64,000 nucleotides of DNA from Dryocola sp051307055 (GCF_051307055.1 NZ_CP149994.1:1612001-1676000), one strand, 5' to 3'. Positions 1 through 8,922 are shown, counted from the first letter of the stretch. The notes: generated from the sequence alone by a model not told the origin. Numbers and translations: made by a program.

Positions 1-133
1 CAACCCGGATGAAGGCTGCGATCTGGACTTTGTTCCACACGTTGCGCGCCAGGTATCAGGGATGGAATACACGCTGTGTAACTCCTTCGGCTTTGGTGGT
101 ACTAACGGTTCTCTGATCTTCAAAAAGATCTAG
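1..133 (+). CDS. fabF: 3-oxoacyl-ACP synthase II, C-terminal end (partial)
   Basis: The reading frame open from the window edge encodes the last 43 residues of beta-ketoacyl-ACP synthase II and ends at TAG (131-133). The tail carries the thiolase-fold signature CNSFGFGGTNGSL, which is the glycine-rich end of the active site in condensing enzymes, followed by the FabF-type ending FKKI. The enzyme extends acyl-ACP chains in the cytoplasm and makes cis-vaccenate. Being directly upstream of pabC is the normal enterobacterial order. The start and catalytic Cys-His-His residues lie outside the window. The identification rests on near identity with remembered E. coli FabF over this tail. Confidence 0.93.
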   Translation, partial: NPDEGCDLDFVPHVARQVSGMEYTLCNSFGFGGTNGSLIFKKI

Positions 134-141
134 ACCCGTTG

Positions 142-177
142 CATAAAGGGCTCGTTTACGAGCCCTTTATGTTTTTT
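142..177 (+). terminator. fabF Rho-independent terminator
   Basis: A perfect 13-bp stem (142-154 with 159-171) with a TTTA loop is followed by six T residues. It lies 8 bases after the fabF stop and separates fabF from pabC. Confidence 0.92.
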
Positions 178-259
178 CAATCCCGCACTTCAGATTTCCT
201 CCCTTGCTGCTTTCTCTCTGCGCTGGCACGCTGATGCCATCAAACTCTGAGGAACCGTT

Positions 260-1060
260 ATGTACCTAATCAATGGGCAGCGGCAGACGACGCTCCCGGC
301 AAACGATCGTGCAGTGCAGTTCGGTGACGGCTGCTTTACGACAGCGGCTGTCAGAAATGGAAAAGTAATCTTTAGCGAGCAGCATCTGCACCGCTTACAG
401 CAGGCCTGCGAGAAGCTTCTGCTTCCGTTCACCGAATGGTCTTTGCTGGCCTGCGAGATGCAACAGCTCGCAAGGAATGAAGCGTTAGCCGTACTGAAGG
501 TTATTATCAGCCGGGGCGCTGGCGGAAGAGGCTACGGCGCAGCAAACTGTAGTCAACCCACCCGCATTCTCAGCATCTCACCTTTTCCCGCTTTTTATGA
601 CGACTGGCGAACTCAGGGCATAAGCCTTGCGCTCAGTCCGGTTTGCCTTGGCGTTAATCCGCATCTTGCTGGCGTTAAACACCTAAACCGGCTCGAACAG
701 GTCTTAATCCGTACGCATCTTGAACAGACGCCCGCTCAGGAGGCCCTGGTCCTTGACAGTGACGGGTGGCTTACGGAATGCTGTGCGGCTAATTTATTCT
801 GGCGTAAGGGGGATGCGGTTTATACCCCTTATGTCGATCGCGCCGGCGTCAACGGTACGATGCGCCAGCGCATAATGGCCTTTCTGAACGATGCCGGCTG
901 GCAGATTCAGGAGGTGCGGGAGAGGGTAGAAACGCTCGCGGCTGCCGATGAGCTGATTATCTGTAACGCGCTGATGCCGGTGGTTCCGGTTAAGCAGGCG
1001 GAGGCCTGGCGTTACCGTTCGCGTGAGCTTTATCATTTTTTAGCGCCACTTTGTGAGTAA
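260..1060 (+). CDS. pabC: Aminodeoxychorismate lyase
   Basis: This is the PLP-dependent lyase that converts 4-amino-4-deoxychorismate to p-aminobenzoate and pyruvate in folate synthesis. It has 266 residues (E. coli PabC has 269). Visible family features are the N-terminal FGDGCFTT, the IKHLNRLEQV block that holds the PLP-binding lysine of fold-type IV enzymes, and the C-terminal TECCAANLFW block with the conserved glutamate. The ATG at 260 is preceded by GAGGA at 249-253. The stop codon lies just before mltG, in the usual pabC-mltG-tmk-holB-ycfH order, so these genes are probably cotranscribed. No defect was seen. Confidence 0.95.
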   Translation: MYLINGQRQTTLPANDRAVQFGDGCFTTAAVRNGKVIFSEQHLHRLQQACEKLLLPFTEWSLLACEMQQLARNEALAVLKVIISRGAGGRGYGAANCSQPTRILSISPFPAFYDDWRTQGISLALSPVCLGVNPHLAGVKHLNRLEQVLIRTHLEQTPAQEALVLDSDGWLTECCAANLFWRKGDAVYTPYVDRAGVNGTMRQRIMAFLNDAGWQIQEVRERVETLAAADELIICNALMPVVPVKQAEAWRYRSRELYHFLAPLCE

Positions 1061-1070
1061 AAGATTACCG

Positions 1071-2093
1071 ATGAAAAAAATGCTACGTTTCTTTGTGCTG
1101 TTGCTGGTGGTTCTTGGGATCGCCGCAGGTGTCGGCATGTGGAAAGTCCGCCAGCTGGCAAACAGCCACCTGACAATTAAGCAGGAAACCGTTTTCACCC
1201 TCAAAGCGGGAACCGGCCGCCTTGCCCTGGGCAAGCAGCTCTATGAAGAGAAGCTGATTAACCGCCCTCGCGTGTTCCAGTGGCTGCTTAAAGCCGAACC
1301 TGAGCTTGCTAATTTTAAAGCGGGCACCTATCGCTTCAGCCCGCAGATGACGGTGCGCGATATGTTAAAGCTGCTTGCCAGCGGTAAAGAGGCGCAGTTC
1401 CCGATTCGCTTCGTGGAAGGGATGCGTCTGAGCGACTGGCTAAAACAGCTGCGTGAGGCGCCCTATATCAAACACACGCTGAAAGACGATAGCTACGCTA
1501 CCGTTGCCGCAGCGCTGAAGCTTGAGCATCCCGACTGGGTAGAAGGGTGGTTTTTCCCTGATACCTGGCTGTACACCGCCAATACAACGGATATCGCGCT
1601 GTTGAAACGCGCCCACGAGCGCATGAAAAAAGCCGTACAGGAAGCCTGGGACGGAAAAGCCGAAGGGCTGCCGTATAAAACGCAAAACGATCTCGTTACC
1701 ATGGCTTCCGTGGTTGAAAAGGAAACCGCCGTGGCGAGCGAGCGTGACCGGGTCTCGTCGGTGTTTATCAACCGCCTGCGTATCGGGATGCGTTTACAAA
1801 CGGATCCAACGGTGATTTACGGCATGGGCGACAGCTATAATGGTAAGCTGTCGCGCAAGGATCTTGAGACGCCGACCCCTTATAACACTTATGTCATAAG
1901 CGGCATGCCGCCGGGGCCGATTGCGATCCCGGGCGCGGCGTCGTTACAGGCTGCGGCGCACCCGGCGAAAACACCTTATCTCTATTTTGTCGCCGACGGA
2001 AAAGGCGGGCATACCTTTAATACCAACCTCGCCAGCCACAATCAGGCGGTGCAGGCTTATATCAAAGCGCTGAAGGACAAGAATGGTCAGTAA
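1071..2093 (+). CDS. mltG: Endolytic murein transglycosylase (YceG family)
   Basis: MltG is an inner-membrane lytic transglycosylase that cuts nascent peptidoglycan strands and is thought to act as a terminator of glycan synthesis. The protein starts with one membrane segment (about residues 3-22), then a LysM-like region and the YceG catalytic domain. The catalytic glutamate lies in the ASVVEKETAVASER block, and the LQTDPTVIYGMG and NTNLASHN motifs are present. I chose the ATG at 1071 because it gives 340 residues, the E. coli length, and places the membrane helix at the N terminus. A GTG at 1053 in the same frame would overlap the end of pabC. The 3' end overlaps tmk by 11 bases. Confidence 0.95.
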   Translation: MKKMLRFFVLLLVVLGIAAGVGMWKVRQLANSHLTIKQETVFTLKAGTGRLALGKQLYEEKLINRPRVFQWLLKAEPELANFKAGTYRFSPQMTVRDMLKLLASGKEAQFPIRFVEGMRLSDWLKQLREAPYIKHTLKDDSYATVAAALKLEHPDWVEGWFFPDTWLYTANTTDIALLKRAHERMKKAVQEAWDGKAEGLPYKTQNDLVTMASVVEKETAVASERDRVSSVFINRLRIGMRLQTDPTVIYGMGDSYNGKLSRKDLETPTPYNTYVISGMPPGPIAIPGAASLQAAAHPAKTPYLYFVADGKGGHTFNTNLASHNQAVQAYIKALKDKNGQ

Positions 2094-2721
2094 ATTTATC
2101 GTCATTGAGGGGCTCGAAGGAGCAGGGAAAACCAACGCGCATAACGTCGTGGTTGCCACTTTGAAAGAGCTGGGCGTTACCGATCTGGTCTTCACGCGTG
2201 AACCGGGCGGTACGCCGCTCGCGGAAAGGCTGCGTGAACTTACGCTCAATAATAAGGGCATCGGCGATGAAGTCGTGACCGACAAAGCCGAAGTGCTGAT
2301 GTTTTATGCCGCGCGGGTTCAGCTCGTTGAAACGGTTATCAAGCCGGCCCTTGCTCGCGGAGCCTGGGTAATTGGCGATCGTCATGACCTTTCGACCCAG
2401 GCTTATCAGGGCGGCGGGCGCTGTATCGATCGGCGTCTGCTGATGGCGCTGCGCAATACCGTGCTGGGGGATTTCTATCCCGATCTGACGATTTACCTGG
2501 ATGTCACGCCGGAAGTGGGCCTGACCCGCGCCCGCGCCCGCGGCGAGCTGGACCGCATTGAACAGGAATCCATCGATTTCTTCAATCGTACCCGGGCGCG
2601 CTATCTGGAGCTCGCGGCGGCGGACAGCCGTATTAAAACCATCGATGCAACCCGTTCGCTGGATGAGGTCTCGGCAGCCGTGCGCAGCGCGGTTATTGAC
2701 TGGGCGAAGGGACTTATCTGA
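2083..2721 (+). CDS. tmk: Thymidylate kinase with altered P-loop and LID residues
   Basis: It phosphorylates dTMP to dTDP, an essential step to dTTP. It has 212 residues, with the P-loop GLEGAGKT near residue 10, the DRH nucleoside-binding motif (GDRHDLSTQAYQGGGR) near residue 97 and the RARARGELDRIE LID region. The gene overlaps mltG upstream and shares the ATGA junction with holB. What is odd is the residue after GKT: asparagine where I recall threonine in E. coli and Klebsiella, and the following Arg is His. In addition GGGRGID has become GGGRCID. These are substitutions at normally constant active-site positions in an otherwise intact frame. The catalytic Lys, Asp and Arg residues remain, so I expect it to be functional. 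Confidence 0.94.
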   Translation: MVSKFIVIEGLEGAGKTNAHNVVVATLKELGVTDLVFTREPGGTPLAERLRELTLNNKGIGDEVVTDKAEVLMFYAARVQLVETVIKPALARGAWVIGDRHDLSTQAYQGGGRCIDRRLLMALRNTVLGDFYPDLTIYLDVTPEVGLTRARARGELDRIEQESIDFFNRTRARYLELAAADSRIKTIDATRSLDEVSAAVRSAVIDWAKGLI

Positions 2722-3728
2722 TGAAATGGTATCCCTGGCTGCGCGGGCCGTTTGAGCAAATCCTCAGCCAGCATCAGGCCGGGCGCGGTCACCATGCGTT
2801 ACTGCTGCATGCGCTGCCCGGTATGGGCGACGATGCTCTGATTTATGCTCTGAGCCGCTGGCTGATGTGCCAGCAGCCGCAGGGCAACAAAAGCTGCGGA
2901 CATTGCCGTGGTTGCCAGCTTATGCAGGCCGGGAACCACCCTGACAGCTACGTTATCGCCCCGGAAAAAGGCAAAGCTAGCCTCGGGATCGACAGCATTC
3001 GTGAAATCACCGAAAAGCTGTACGGCCACGCCCAGCAGGGTGGAGCGAAAGTGGTCTGGCTTACCGAAGCAGGGTTGCTGACCGAAGCGGCGGCCAACGC
3101 GCTGCTCAAAACGCTTGAGGAGCCGCCTGCGAATACCTGGTTTTTCCTCGGCTGTCGTGAACCCGCTCGTCTGCCCGCCACGCTTCGCAGCCGCTGCCTC
3201 TACTGGTATCTCTCTCCTCCGGATGAAACCTTCGCTCTGGCCTGGCTTGCCCGTGAAAGCTCGCTGGATAGCGCGCAGCTGCGTGCGGCGTTACGCCTGA
3301 GCTCTGGCGCACCTGCTGCGGCAGCGGAACTTCTGCAGCCTGAGAACTGGAAACATCGCCAGCTGCTGTGCGAAAAACTGGCCCAGGCCTGTGCTGCAAA
3401 AGATCTCCTCGCGCTGCTGCCGGTGCTCAATCATGAAGATGCCGTTCAGCGTATTCACTGGCTTAGCTCGTTGCTGCTTGACGCGCTGAAATGGCAGCAG
3501 GGCGCGGGACAGTGGCTCGCCAACGATGATATGCAGCCGCTGGTGGCAAACCTTGCCGTCAGCGCCAGGCCTGCCGTATTGCAGGCGACGTTGCAACACT
3601 GGTTCATCTGCCGCGACTCCTTGCTGACGGTGGTGGGTGTGAACCGGGAATTACTGATTACCGAACAACTGCTGACCTGGGAGCGCTATCTGCAGCCGGG
3701 TGCTATCCTTCCCTCTCCACATCTTTAA
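2721..3728 (+). CDS. holB: DNA polymerase III subunit delta'
   Basis: Delta' is the stator subunit of the clamp loader (gamma complex) that places the beta clamp on DNA. It has 335 residues (E. coli 334). The degenerate P-loop region near residue 30 (LPGMGDDALIYAL) lacks the Lys-Thr pair, as expected for a subunit that does not bind ATP. A zinc module is present with cysteines in CGHCRGC. The SRC-type motif (LRSRCLYWYL) that supplies the trans arginine finger is also present. The ATG is part of an ATGA overlap with the tmk stop, which points to translational coupling. Confidence 0.94.
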   Translation: MKWYPWLRGPFEQILSQHQAGRGHHALLLHALPGMGDDALIYALSRWLMCQQPQGNKSCGHCRGCQLMQAGNHPDSYVIAPEKGKASLGIDSIREITEKLYGHAQQGGAKVVWLTEAGLLTEAAANALLKTLEEPPANTWFFLGCREPARLPATLRSRCLYWYLSPPDETFALAWLARESSLDSAQLRAALRLSSGAPAAAAELLQPENWKHRQLLCEKLAQACAAKDLLALLPVLNHEDAVQRIHWLSSLLLDALKWQQGAGQWLANDDMQPLVANLAVSARPAVLQATLQHWFICRDSLLTVVGVNRELLITEQLLTWERYLQPGAILPSPHL

Positions 3729-3738
3729 GAGTGTCTGT

Positions 3739-4533
3739 ATGTTTCTGGTTGACTCACATTGCCATCTTGATGGCCTGGATTATCAATCCCTGCACGAAAA
3801 CGTCGATGACGTCCTGGCGAAAGCGGCCGCAAGGGACGTGAAGTTCTTCCTTGCCGTTGCCACCACGCTTGACGGCTACCGTGGGATGCGTGAACTGGTT
3901 GGCGAGCGCGAGAACGTCGCCTTCTCCTGCGGCGTTCATCCGCTTCATCAGGAAGAGGAATACGACGTCGAAGCGCTCCGTCGCCTGGCCGCCGAGCCTG
4001 GCGTCGTCGCCATGGGCGAAACCGGCCTGGACTATTTTTACACGCCGGAAACGAAACCACGCCAGCAGGAGTCTTTTCGCAACCATATTCGCATCGGGCG
4101 TGAACTCAACAAACCGGTGATTGTGCATACGCGCGACGCGCGTGCGGATACGCTGGCGATTCTGTCTGAAGAGAAAGTGACAGAATGTGGCGGAGTACTA
4201 CACTGTTTCACAGAAGATCGGGAAACGGCGGGAAAGCTGCTGGATATGGGGTTCTATATCTCCTTTTCCGGCATTGTGACCTTCCGCAATGCGGAGCAGC
4301 TACGTGTTGCCGCGCGCTACGTTCCTCTGGATCGCATGCTGGTTGAGACGGATTCACCTTATCTGGCGCCCGTCCCGCACCGCGGCAAGGAGAATCAGCC
4401 GGCAATGACGCGCGATGTAGCAGAGTACATGGCGGTACTGAAAGGTGTTTCGGTGGAAGAGCTGGCCGCGGCGACCACAAAAAACTTTGCTGATTTGTTC
4501 CATATCTCCCCTTCACGCCTGCAATCCGCCTGA
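3739..4533 (+). CDS. ycfH: TatD-family metal-dependent hydrolase YcfH
   Basis: This is a TIM-barrel metallohydrolase of the TatD family, whose characterised members are metal-dependent DNases; the cellular substrate of YcfH is not established. The HCHLD metal motif is near residue 7, GETGLDYFY near 93, VHTRDA near 128, HCF near 156 and TDSPYLAP near 205. I chose the ATG at 3739, which gives 264 residues, starts with MFLVDSHCH as in E. coli and is preceded by AAGAG. An upstream in-frame start at 3700 would run into holB. It is the last gene of the pabC-to-ycfH run and is followed by a hairpin. Confidence 0.93.
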   Translation: MFLVDSHCHLDGLDYQSLHENVDDVLAKAAARDVKFFLAVATTLDGYRGMRELVGERENVAFSCGVHPLHQEEEYDVEALRRLAAEPGVVAMGETGLDYFYTPETKPRQQESFRNHIRIGRELNKPVIVHTRDARADTLAILSEEKVTECGGVLHCFTEDRETAGKLLDMGFYISFSGIVTFRNAEQLRVAARYVPLDRMLVETDSPYLAPVPHRGKENQPAMTRDVAEYMAVLKGVSVEELAAATTKNFADLFHISPSRLQSA

Positions 4534-4582
4534 TAATCCGGTTATTTTAAAGCTCGTAATTAATCAGTGAAGCGAGTAAAGT

Positions 4583-4617
4583 GCTCCGCCATAAAAAGGG
4601 CGGAGTAGCTCTTTTTT
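4583..4617 (+). terminator. Terminator after ycfH
   Basis: GCTCCGCC pairs with GGCGGAG(TA)GC around an A-rich loop (stem 4584-4590 with 4599-4605), followed by TAGCTC and six T residues. Confidence 0.65.
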
Positions 4618-4678
4618 GCAACAATCAGACATGGGTTATGTAAATTTTTGAAAGTTTTCAGGCCGACTCTCTTTGAAA

Positions 4679-4733
4679 CGTGATAGCCGTCAAACAAACT
4701 TTCTCCTATTTATTTTACTCTGCGTAATAAATA
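4679..4733 (+). promoter_or_regulatory. ptsG control region: CRP-like site and Mlc operator
   Basis: CGTGATAGCCGTCAAA (4679-4694) is a CRP half-match (TGTGA-N6-TCACA) and is identical to the block I recall upstream of E. coli ptsG. It is followed by the AT-rich near-palindrome TTATTTTACTCTGCGTAATA (starting at 4710), which corresponds to the E. coli Mlc operator over the promoter and contains a TACTCT -10 candidate (4716-4721). This suggests activation by CRP-cAMP and repression by Mlc, relieved by glucose transport. The rest of the 299-base ycfH-ptsG interval holds the ycfH terminator and the ptsG leader; no gene was seen. Confidence 0.7.
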
Positions 4734-4805
4734 AAGGGCCCTTAGAGGCCCTGATTATGGACCGCTTCTCCCCGCGGTCCGATGCGCATAATGCGTAAAA
4801 AAAAG

Positions 4806-4824
4806 CACAAATACTCAGGAGCAC
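4806..4824 (+). promoter_or_regulatory. ptsG ribosome-binding site and SgrS target
   Basis: CACAAATACTCAGGAGCAC overlaps the AGGAG ribosome-binding site of ptsG. AATACTCAG matches the part of the E. coli leader that pairs with the sRNA SgrS (reverse complement CTGAGTATT in SgrS). Translation and stability of ptsG mRNA are therefore probably lowered under sugar-phosphate stress through SgrS and Hfq. The sgrS gene itself is not in this window. Confidence 0.7.
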
Positions 4825-4832
4825 TCTCTATT

Positions 4833-6266
4833 ATGTTTAAGAACGCATTTGCTAACCTGCAAAAGGTGGGTAAATCGCTGATGTTGCCAGTATCCGTACT
4901 GCCTATCGCAGGTATCCTGCTGGGCGTCGGTTCTGCAAACTTCAGCTGGCTGCCAGCCGTGGTTTCTCACGTTATGGCGGAAGCGGGCGGCTCAGTTTTC
5001 GCCAACATGCCGCTGATCTTCGCCATCGGTGTTGCGCTGGGCTTCACCAATAACGATGGTGTTTCCGCGCTGGCCGCCGTGGTTGCTTACGGCATTATGG
5101 TGAAAACCATGGCTGTGGTTGCGCCGCTGGTCCTGCATCTGCCTGCAGAAGAGATCGCAGCCAAGCACCTTGCCGATACGGGCGTGCTGGGCGGCATCAT
5201 CTCCGGTGCTATTGCAGCCTACATGTTCAACCGTTTCTACCGTATTAAGCTGCCTGAGTATCTGGGCTTCTTCGCCGGTAAACGTTTCGTGCCGATCATT
5301 TCCGGCCTGGCCGCGATCTTCATGGGCGTTGTGCTGTCCTTCATCTGGCCGCCAATCGGTACGGCTATTCAGACCTTCTCCCAGTGGGCTGCTTACCAGA
5401 ACCCGGTTGTGGCGTTCGGTATCTACGGCTTCGTAGAGCGCTGCCTGGTGCCGTTCGGTCTGCACCACATCTGGAACGTTCCATTCCAGATGCAGATTGG
5501 TGAATACACCAACGCTGCAGGTCAGGTGTTCCACGGCGATATCCCTCGTTATATGGCAGGCGACCCAACCGCGGGCAAACTGTCCGGCGGCTTCCTGTTC
5601 AAAATGTACGGCCTGCCTGCTGCCGCTATCGCTATCTGGCACTCGGCGAAACCTGAGAACCGTGCAAAAGTTGGCGGCATCATGATCTCCGCCGCGCTGA
5701 CGTCGTTCCTGACCGGTATCACCGAGCCAATCGAATTCTCCTTCATGTTCGTGGCCCCAATCCTGTACGTCATCCACGCGGTGCTGGCAGGCCTGGCGTT
5801 CCCGATTTGTATCCTGCTGGGTATGCGTGACGGTACTTCCTTCTCTCACGGTCTGATCGACTTCATCGTGCTGAGCGGCAATAGCAGCAAGCTGTGGCTG
5901 TTCCCGGTAATTGGCCTGTGCTACGCGGCGATTTACTACACCGTGTTCCGCGTGCTGATCAAAGCGCTGGATCTGAAAACCCCGGGTCGTGAAGACGCAA
6001 CTGCCGAGACCAGCGCCACTTCCACAAGCGAAATGGCCCCGGCTCTGGTTGGCGCTTTCGGCGGCAAAGAGAACATCACTAACCTGGACGCCTGTATTAC
6101 CCGTCTGCGTGTTAGCGTGGCCGACGTTTCTAAAGTCGACCAGGCTTCTCTGAAGAAACTGGGTGCGGCAGGTGTGGTGGTAGCTGGTTCAGGCGTTCAG
6201 GCGATCTTCGGTACGAAATCCGATAACCTGAAAACTGAAATGGATGAATGGATCCGTAACAGCTAA
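4833..6266 (+). CDS. ptsG: PTS glucose-specific EIICB component
   Basis: PtsG imports glucose and phosphorylates it to glucose-6-phosphate, taking phosphate from EIIA-Glc. It has 477 residues, the E. coli length. The membrane EIIC domain covers about residues 1-385 with the substrate signature GITEPIEFSFMF. A linker rich in Ala/Thr/Ser follows, then the EIIB domain with the phosphorylated cysteine in NLDACITRLR (about residue 421). The ATG at 4833 lies 9 bases after AGGAG and gives the standard MFKNAFANLQ start; an in-frame ATG at 4782 would run through the regulatory leader. It stands alone between two terminators and is controlled by CRP, Mlc and SgrS. Confidence 0.96.
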   Translation: MFKNAFANLQKVGKSLMLPVSVLPIAGILLGVGSANFSWLPAVVSHVMAEAGGSVFANMPLIFAIGVALGFTNNDGVSALAAVVAYGIMVKTMAVVAPLVLHLPAEEIAAKHLADTGVLGGIISGAIAAYMFNRFYRIKLPEYLGFFAGKRFVPIISGLAAIFMGVVLSFIWPPIGTAIQTFSQWAAYQNPVVAFGIYGFVERCLVPFGLHHIWNVPFQMQIGEYTNAAGQVFHGDIPRYMAGDPTAGKLSGGFLFKMYGLPAAAIAIWHSAKPENRAKVGGIMISAALTSFLTGITEPIEFSFMFVAPILYVIHAVLAGLAFPICILLGMRDGTSFSHGLIDFIVLSGNSSKLWLFPVIGLCYAAIYYTVFRVLIKALDLKTPGREDATAETSATSTSEMAPALVGAFGGKENITNLDACITRLRVSVADVSKVDQASLKKLGAAGVVVAGSGVQAIFGTKSDNLKTEMDEWIRNS

Positions 6267-6285
6267 GCAGTGATTTGGGGAGACT

Positions 6286-6312
6286 AAGGCAGCCGAACGG
6301 CTGCCTTTTTTA
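6286..6312 (+). terminator. ptsG terminator
   Basis: AAGGCAGCC (6286-6294) pairs with GGCTGCCTT (6299-6307) around a 4-base loop and runs into T residues. Confidence 0.9.
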
Positions 6313-6351
6313 ATGCCTGCAAAACGGTGCCGGCGCGAAAGTGCGCTTTTA

Positions 6352-8547
6352 TCAGAACCGGTAGCTGGCGGTAACGCTGAAGTTGCGTGGCTCGCCGTAA
6401 ACAATCGATCCCTCAACGTTGGTGTCATACGTCTTGTCGAGCAGGTTATTAATATTACCCTGCAGGGAGAAGTTTTTCGTGACCTGGTAGCGGGTGAACA
6501 GGTCAACCAGCGCGTAGCTGCCTTGCTCTGAACGCCATGTACCGTATGCCGTCGCAAGATCGCTGTAAACACGGTTCTGCCAGTTTACCCCACCGCCTAC
6601 GGTCAGCTCAGGCACGGCCGGCAGTCGATAGCTGGTGAACAGCTTCACGCTGGTGCGCGGCAGATTCGGGTTAACCGCATTGCCCGCCTCGTCTTCCGCA
6701 ACGTAGCGCGTAGCGCCAAAGGTCATCTGCCAGTTGTCGGTCATCGCGCCGTTGATCTCAAACTCAACGCCTTTGCTTACGGTGCCATTCACGCCTTTAT
6801 AGGCAGTATCGGTCGAGCCGGAAATGTTTTGGCCGGTGCTCTGGGCCACGTTGTCCTGCTCGATGCGGAACACCGACAGGGTGGTGGTCAGGCGGCTGTT
6901 CATCCAGTCGGATTTCAAACCCACCTCGTAGTTATTGCCGGTAATCGGCGCGAGGTATTTGCCCGTGCTGTCCCGGTACTCCTGCGGCTGGAAAATCGAG
7001 GTATAGCTGGCGTAGGCAGACCAGTTATCGTCGATGTCATACACCAGGCCCGCATACGGAGTGGTGTGGTTTTTCTCCATGCTGTAGCTCAGGGTATCGA
7101 CACGCCAGTTGGTATAACGAGCGCCGAGGATCAGATGCAGAGGATCGGCCAGAGATATGCGGGTCGCCGCATAGAGCGACTTCATATGCTTTGTATCATC
7201 CTGGGCAATGGTCTGTTCGCCCCAGCTGGTTTCCGGGAAATTGCCGTCATAGTCGTAGAAGCTGCCCAGCTCGTCCGGGAAGACGTTCGCCCAGGAATTG
7301 AAGTAACGGTTTGTTTGCTTACTGTAGCTCGTGCCGACCATTAAATTATGCTGGCGGCCGAAGAGGTCATAGTTACCGTCAGCGAAGAGATCCAGCGCGT
7401 CCATTTTACGCTTGCCGCTGTTCCAGCCCGTGCCGCCAACGTAGTCATAGCCCGGACCGTAGTTACCATAAGGGCCAACCAGCATGCCCGTCTCTTTATT
7501 TACCACCGCGTCCAGATACATCATTTTACTGTCGAATTTGGCTTCGGTATGGGTCGCGTTCAGGGTCGCCTGCCAGGTATCGGCAAAACGCTGTTTTAGC
7601 GTCATAAAGACTTTATTGAACTCTTTATCGTTATAAGCCCAGTCCGGCGCCGTACTGTGGGCGCGATCGTAATGTTTTTTGCTGCCGTCGGTGTTCCAGC
7701 GCGGCAGGCCGCCCCAGGTCGGGCTGTTCACGTCGATACGCTGGTATTCATAGCCTGCTGAGAGACTGGTGGAATCGCCCAGATCGGTATCGAGAATACC
7801 CGAGAAGAACGTTTTCTCGCTGTTATAGCGATCGAGCCATGAATCGTTATTCTGATAACCCGCCACGATACGGGCGCGCACGTTGCCATCTTCGGTGAGC
7901 GGGCTTTGCAGGTCGGCGACGTAGCGCTCTTTATTCCAGCTGCCGTATTCCGCAGAAAGGTCGCCTTTAAATTCACGGCTGGTGGCATGTTTGCGCACCA
8001 TATTAATAGCCGCCGAAGGGTTGCCCGCGCCGGTCATTAAGCCGTTTGCTCCGCGTACTACTTCTACACGATCGAAAAGCGCGGTATCAGACAGGGCGTC
8101 GCCGAGGTTCCAGCGAGACTCAAAATAGGTCGGAATGCCGTCAACCATGTAGTTATCAATCTGAAAACCACGTGAGTAATAAAGGCTGCGATCGGAATCG
8201 GCGCTGCTTTTGCTAATGCCGGTCGTATTATCCATGATGTCGCCCAGCGTCTGTAGCTTCTGATCCTCCATGCGCTGCTGGCTGACGATGGTCACTGACT
8301 GCGGAATGTCCCGCTGGGTCATGTTCATTTTTGTGCCGGCGGTGGTGGTTTTTACGCTGTAATCCTGCTCTTCAGCGGAGTTTACGTCAGCGCCGGTGGT
8401 GCCTTCGACGATAAGCGTATCTTCGGTAGTATTCGTGGCGGCTAAGCCTGCGGCTGGTGTCAGAGCAAAAGCGATACAAGCAGCCAGCACAGAAGGCGCG
8501 AAGGTGATTGACCGCTTGGCATCCCTGGCATGAATGGATAAAGACAT
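6352..8547 (-). CDS. fhuE: TonB-dependent ferric-hydroxamate receptor FhuE
   Basis: FhuE is the outer-membrane receptor for ferric coprogen, rhodotorulic acid and ferrioxamine B. The protein has a signal peptide ending near GLAATN, a TonB box (DTLIVEG) just after it, a plug domain with QRDIPQSVTIVSQQRM and YYSRGFQIDNYMVDGIPTYF, and a 22-strand barrel ending in the aromatic residue of VTASYRF. It has 731 residues (E. coli 729) and is highly similar along its length. Two ATGs lie in tandem; I chose the second (8547) because AAGGG is 6 bases before it and only 3 bases before the first. A likely Fur site lies upstream. It is monocistronic and converges on ptsG. Confidence 0.95.
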   Translation of the reverse strand: MSLSIHARDAKRSITFAPSVLAACIAFALTPAAGLAATNTTEDTLIVEGTTGADVNSAEEQDYSVKTTTAGTKMNMTQRDIPQSVTIVSQQRMEDQKLQTLGDIMDNTTGISKSSADSDRSLYYSRGFQIDNYMVDGIPTYFESRWNLGDALSDTALFDRVEVVRGANGLMTGAGNPSAAINMVRKHATSREFKGDLSAEYGSWNKERYVADLQSPLTEDGNVRARIVAGYQNNDSWLDRYNSEKTFFSGILDTDLGDSTSLSAGYEYQRIDVNSPTWGGLPRWNTDGSKKHYDRAHSTAPDWAYNDKEFNKVFMTLKQRFADTWQATLNATHTEAKFDSKMMYLDAVVNKETGMLVGPYGNYGPGYDYVGGTGWNSGKRKMDALDLFADGNYDLFGRQHNLMVGTSYSKQTNRYFNSWANVFPDELGSFYDYDGNFPETSWGEQTIAQDDTKHMKSLYAATRISLADPLHLILGARYTNWRVDTLSYSMEKNHTTPYAGLVYDIDDNWSAYASYTSIFQPQEYRDSTGKYLAPITGNNYEVGLKSDWMNSRLTTTLSVFRIEQDNVAQSTGQNISGSTDTAYKGVNGTVSKGVEFEINGAMTDNWQMTFGATRYVAEDEAGNAVNPNLPRTSVKLFTSYRLPAVPELTVGGGVNWQNRVYSDLATAYGTWRSEQGSYALVDLFTRYQVTKNFSLQGNINNLLDKTYDTNVEGSIVYGEPRNFSVTASYRF

Positions 8548-8642
8548 CATAAACCCTTAATCAAATGTTGGAAGTTATGCCCCGGCGCCAGATAGTCGCT
8601 TGCCGGGCCATCTTTGTTATTTTCTGGGTGGCAATTGCGCAT

Positions 8643-8661
8643 GAAAATGCAAATGAGAAAT
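8643..8661 (-). promoter_or_regulatory. Possible Fur box upstream of fhuE
   Basis: GAAAATGCAAATGAGAAAT matches the 19-bp Fur consensus (GATAATGATAATCATTATC) at about ten positions and lies about 100 bases before the fhuE start. The 375-base fhuE-hinT interval contains this site and the two divergent promoters; no gene was seen in it. Confidence 0.4.
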
Positions 8662-8922
8662 ATACGCATTCATATTGACGCTGTAAATATCTGTTATGTC
8701 GGTGAATGAAATATGATTTCAGCTGTCGCGTTACTAACAGAAAGCGCCTGGCTGGTTAGCAGAGCAGCAGCCGGCGGGTTTTTGCGTAAAGAAATAAAGG
8801 GTTGAGGTTGAAAGAGCGGGAGTAACTCGCTCATACTCTTATGTCAGCCGCGCATCAGGGACTCGTTCGCGCACGCAACGCCTGCAACTTACGCCACAAA
8901 CTAATGAAAAAAGGTAAACGTC

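Noticed and set aside
1053..1070. GTG start of mltG at 1053
   Set aside because: It adds six residues before a membrane helix and overlaps the pabC end; the ATG at 1071 gives the exact family length.
4992..5849. 285-codon open frame on the minus strand
   Set aside because: It lies wholly inside ptsG, is rich in His, Asp and Glu as expected of an antisense of membrane-protein codons, and has no ribosome-binding site or family match.
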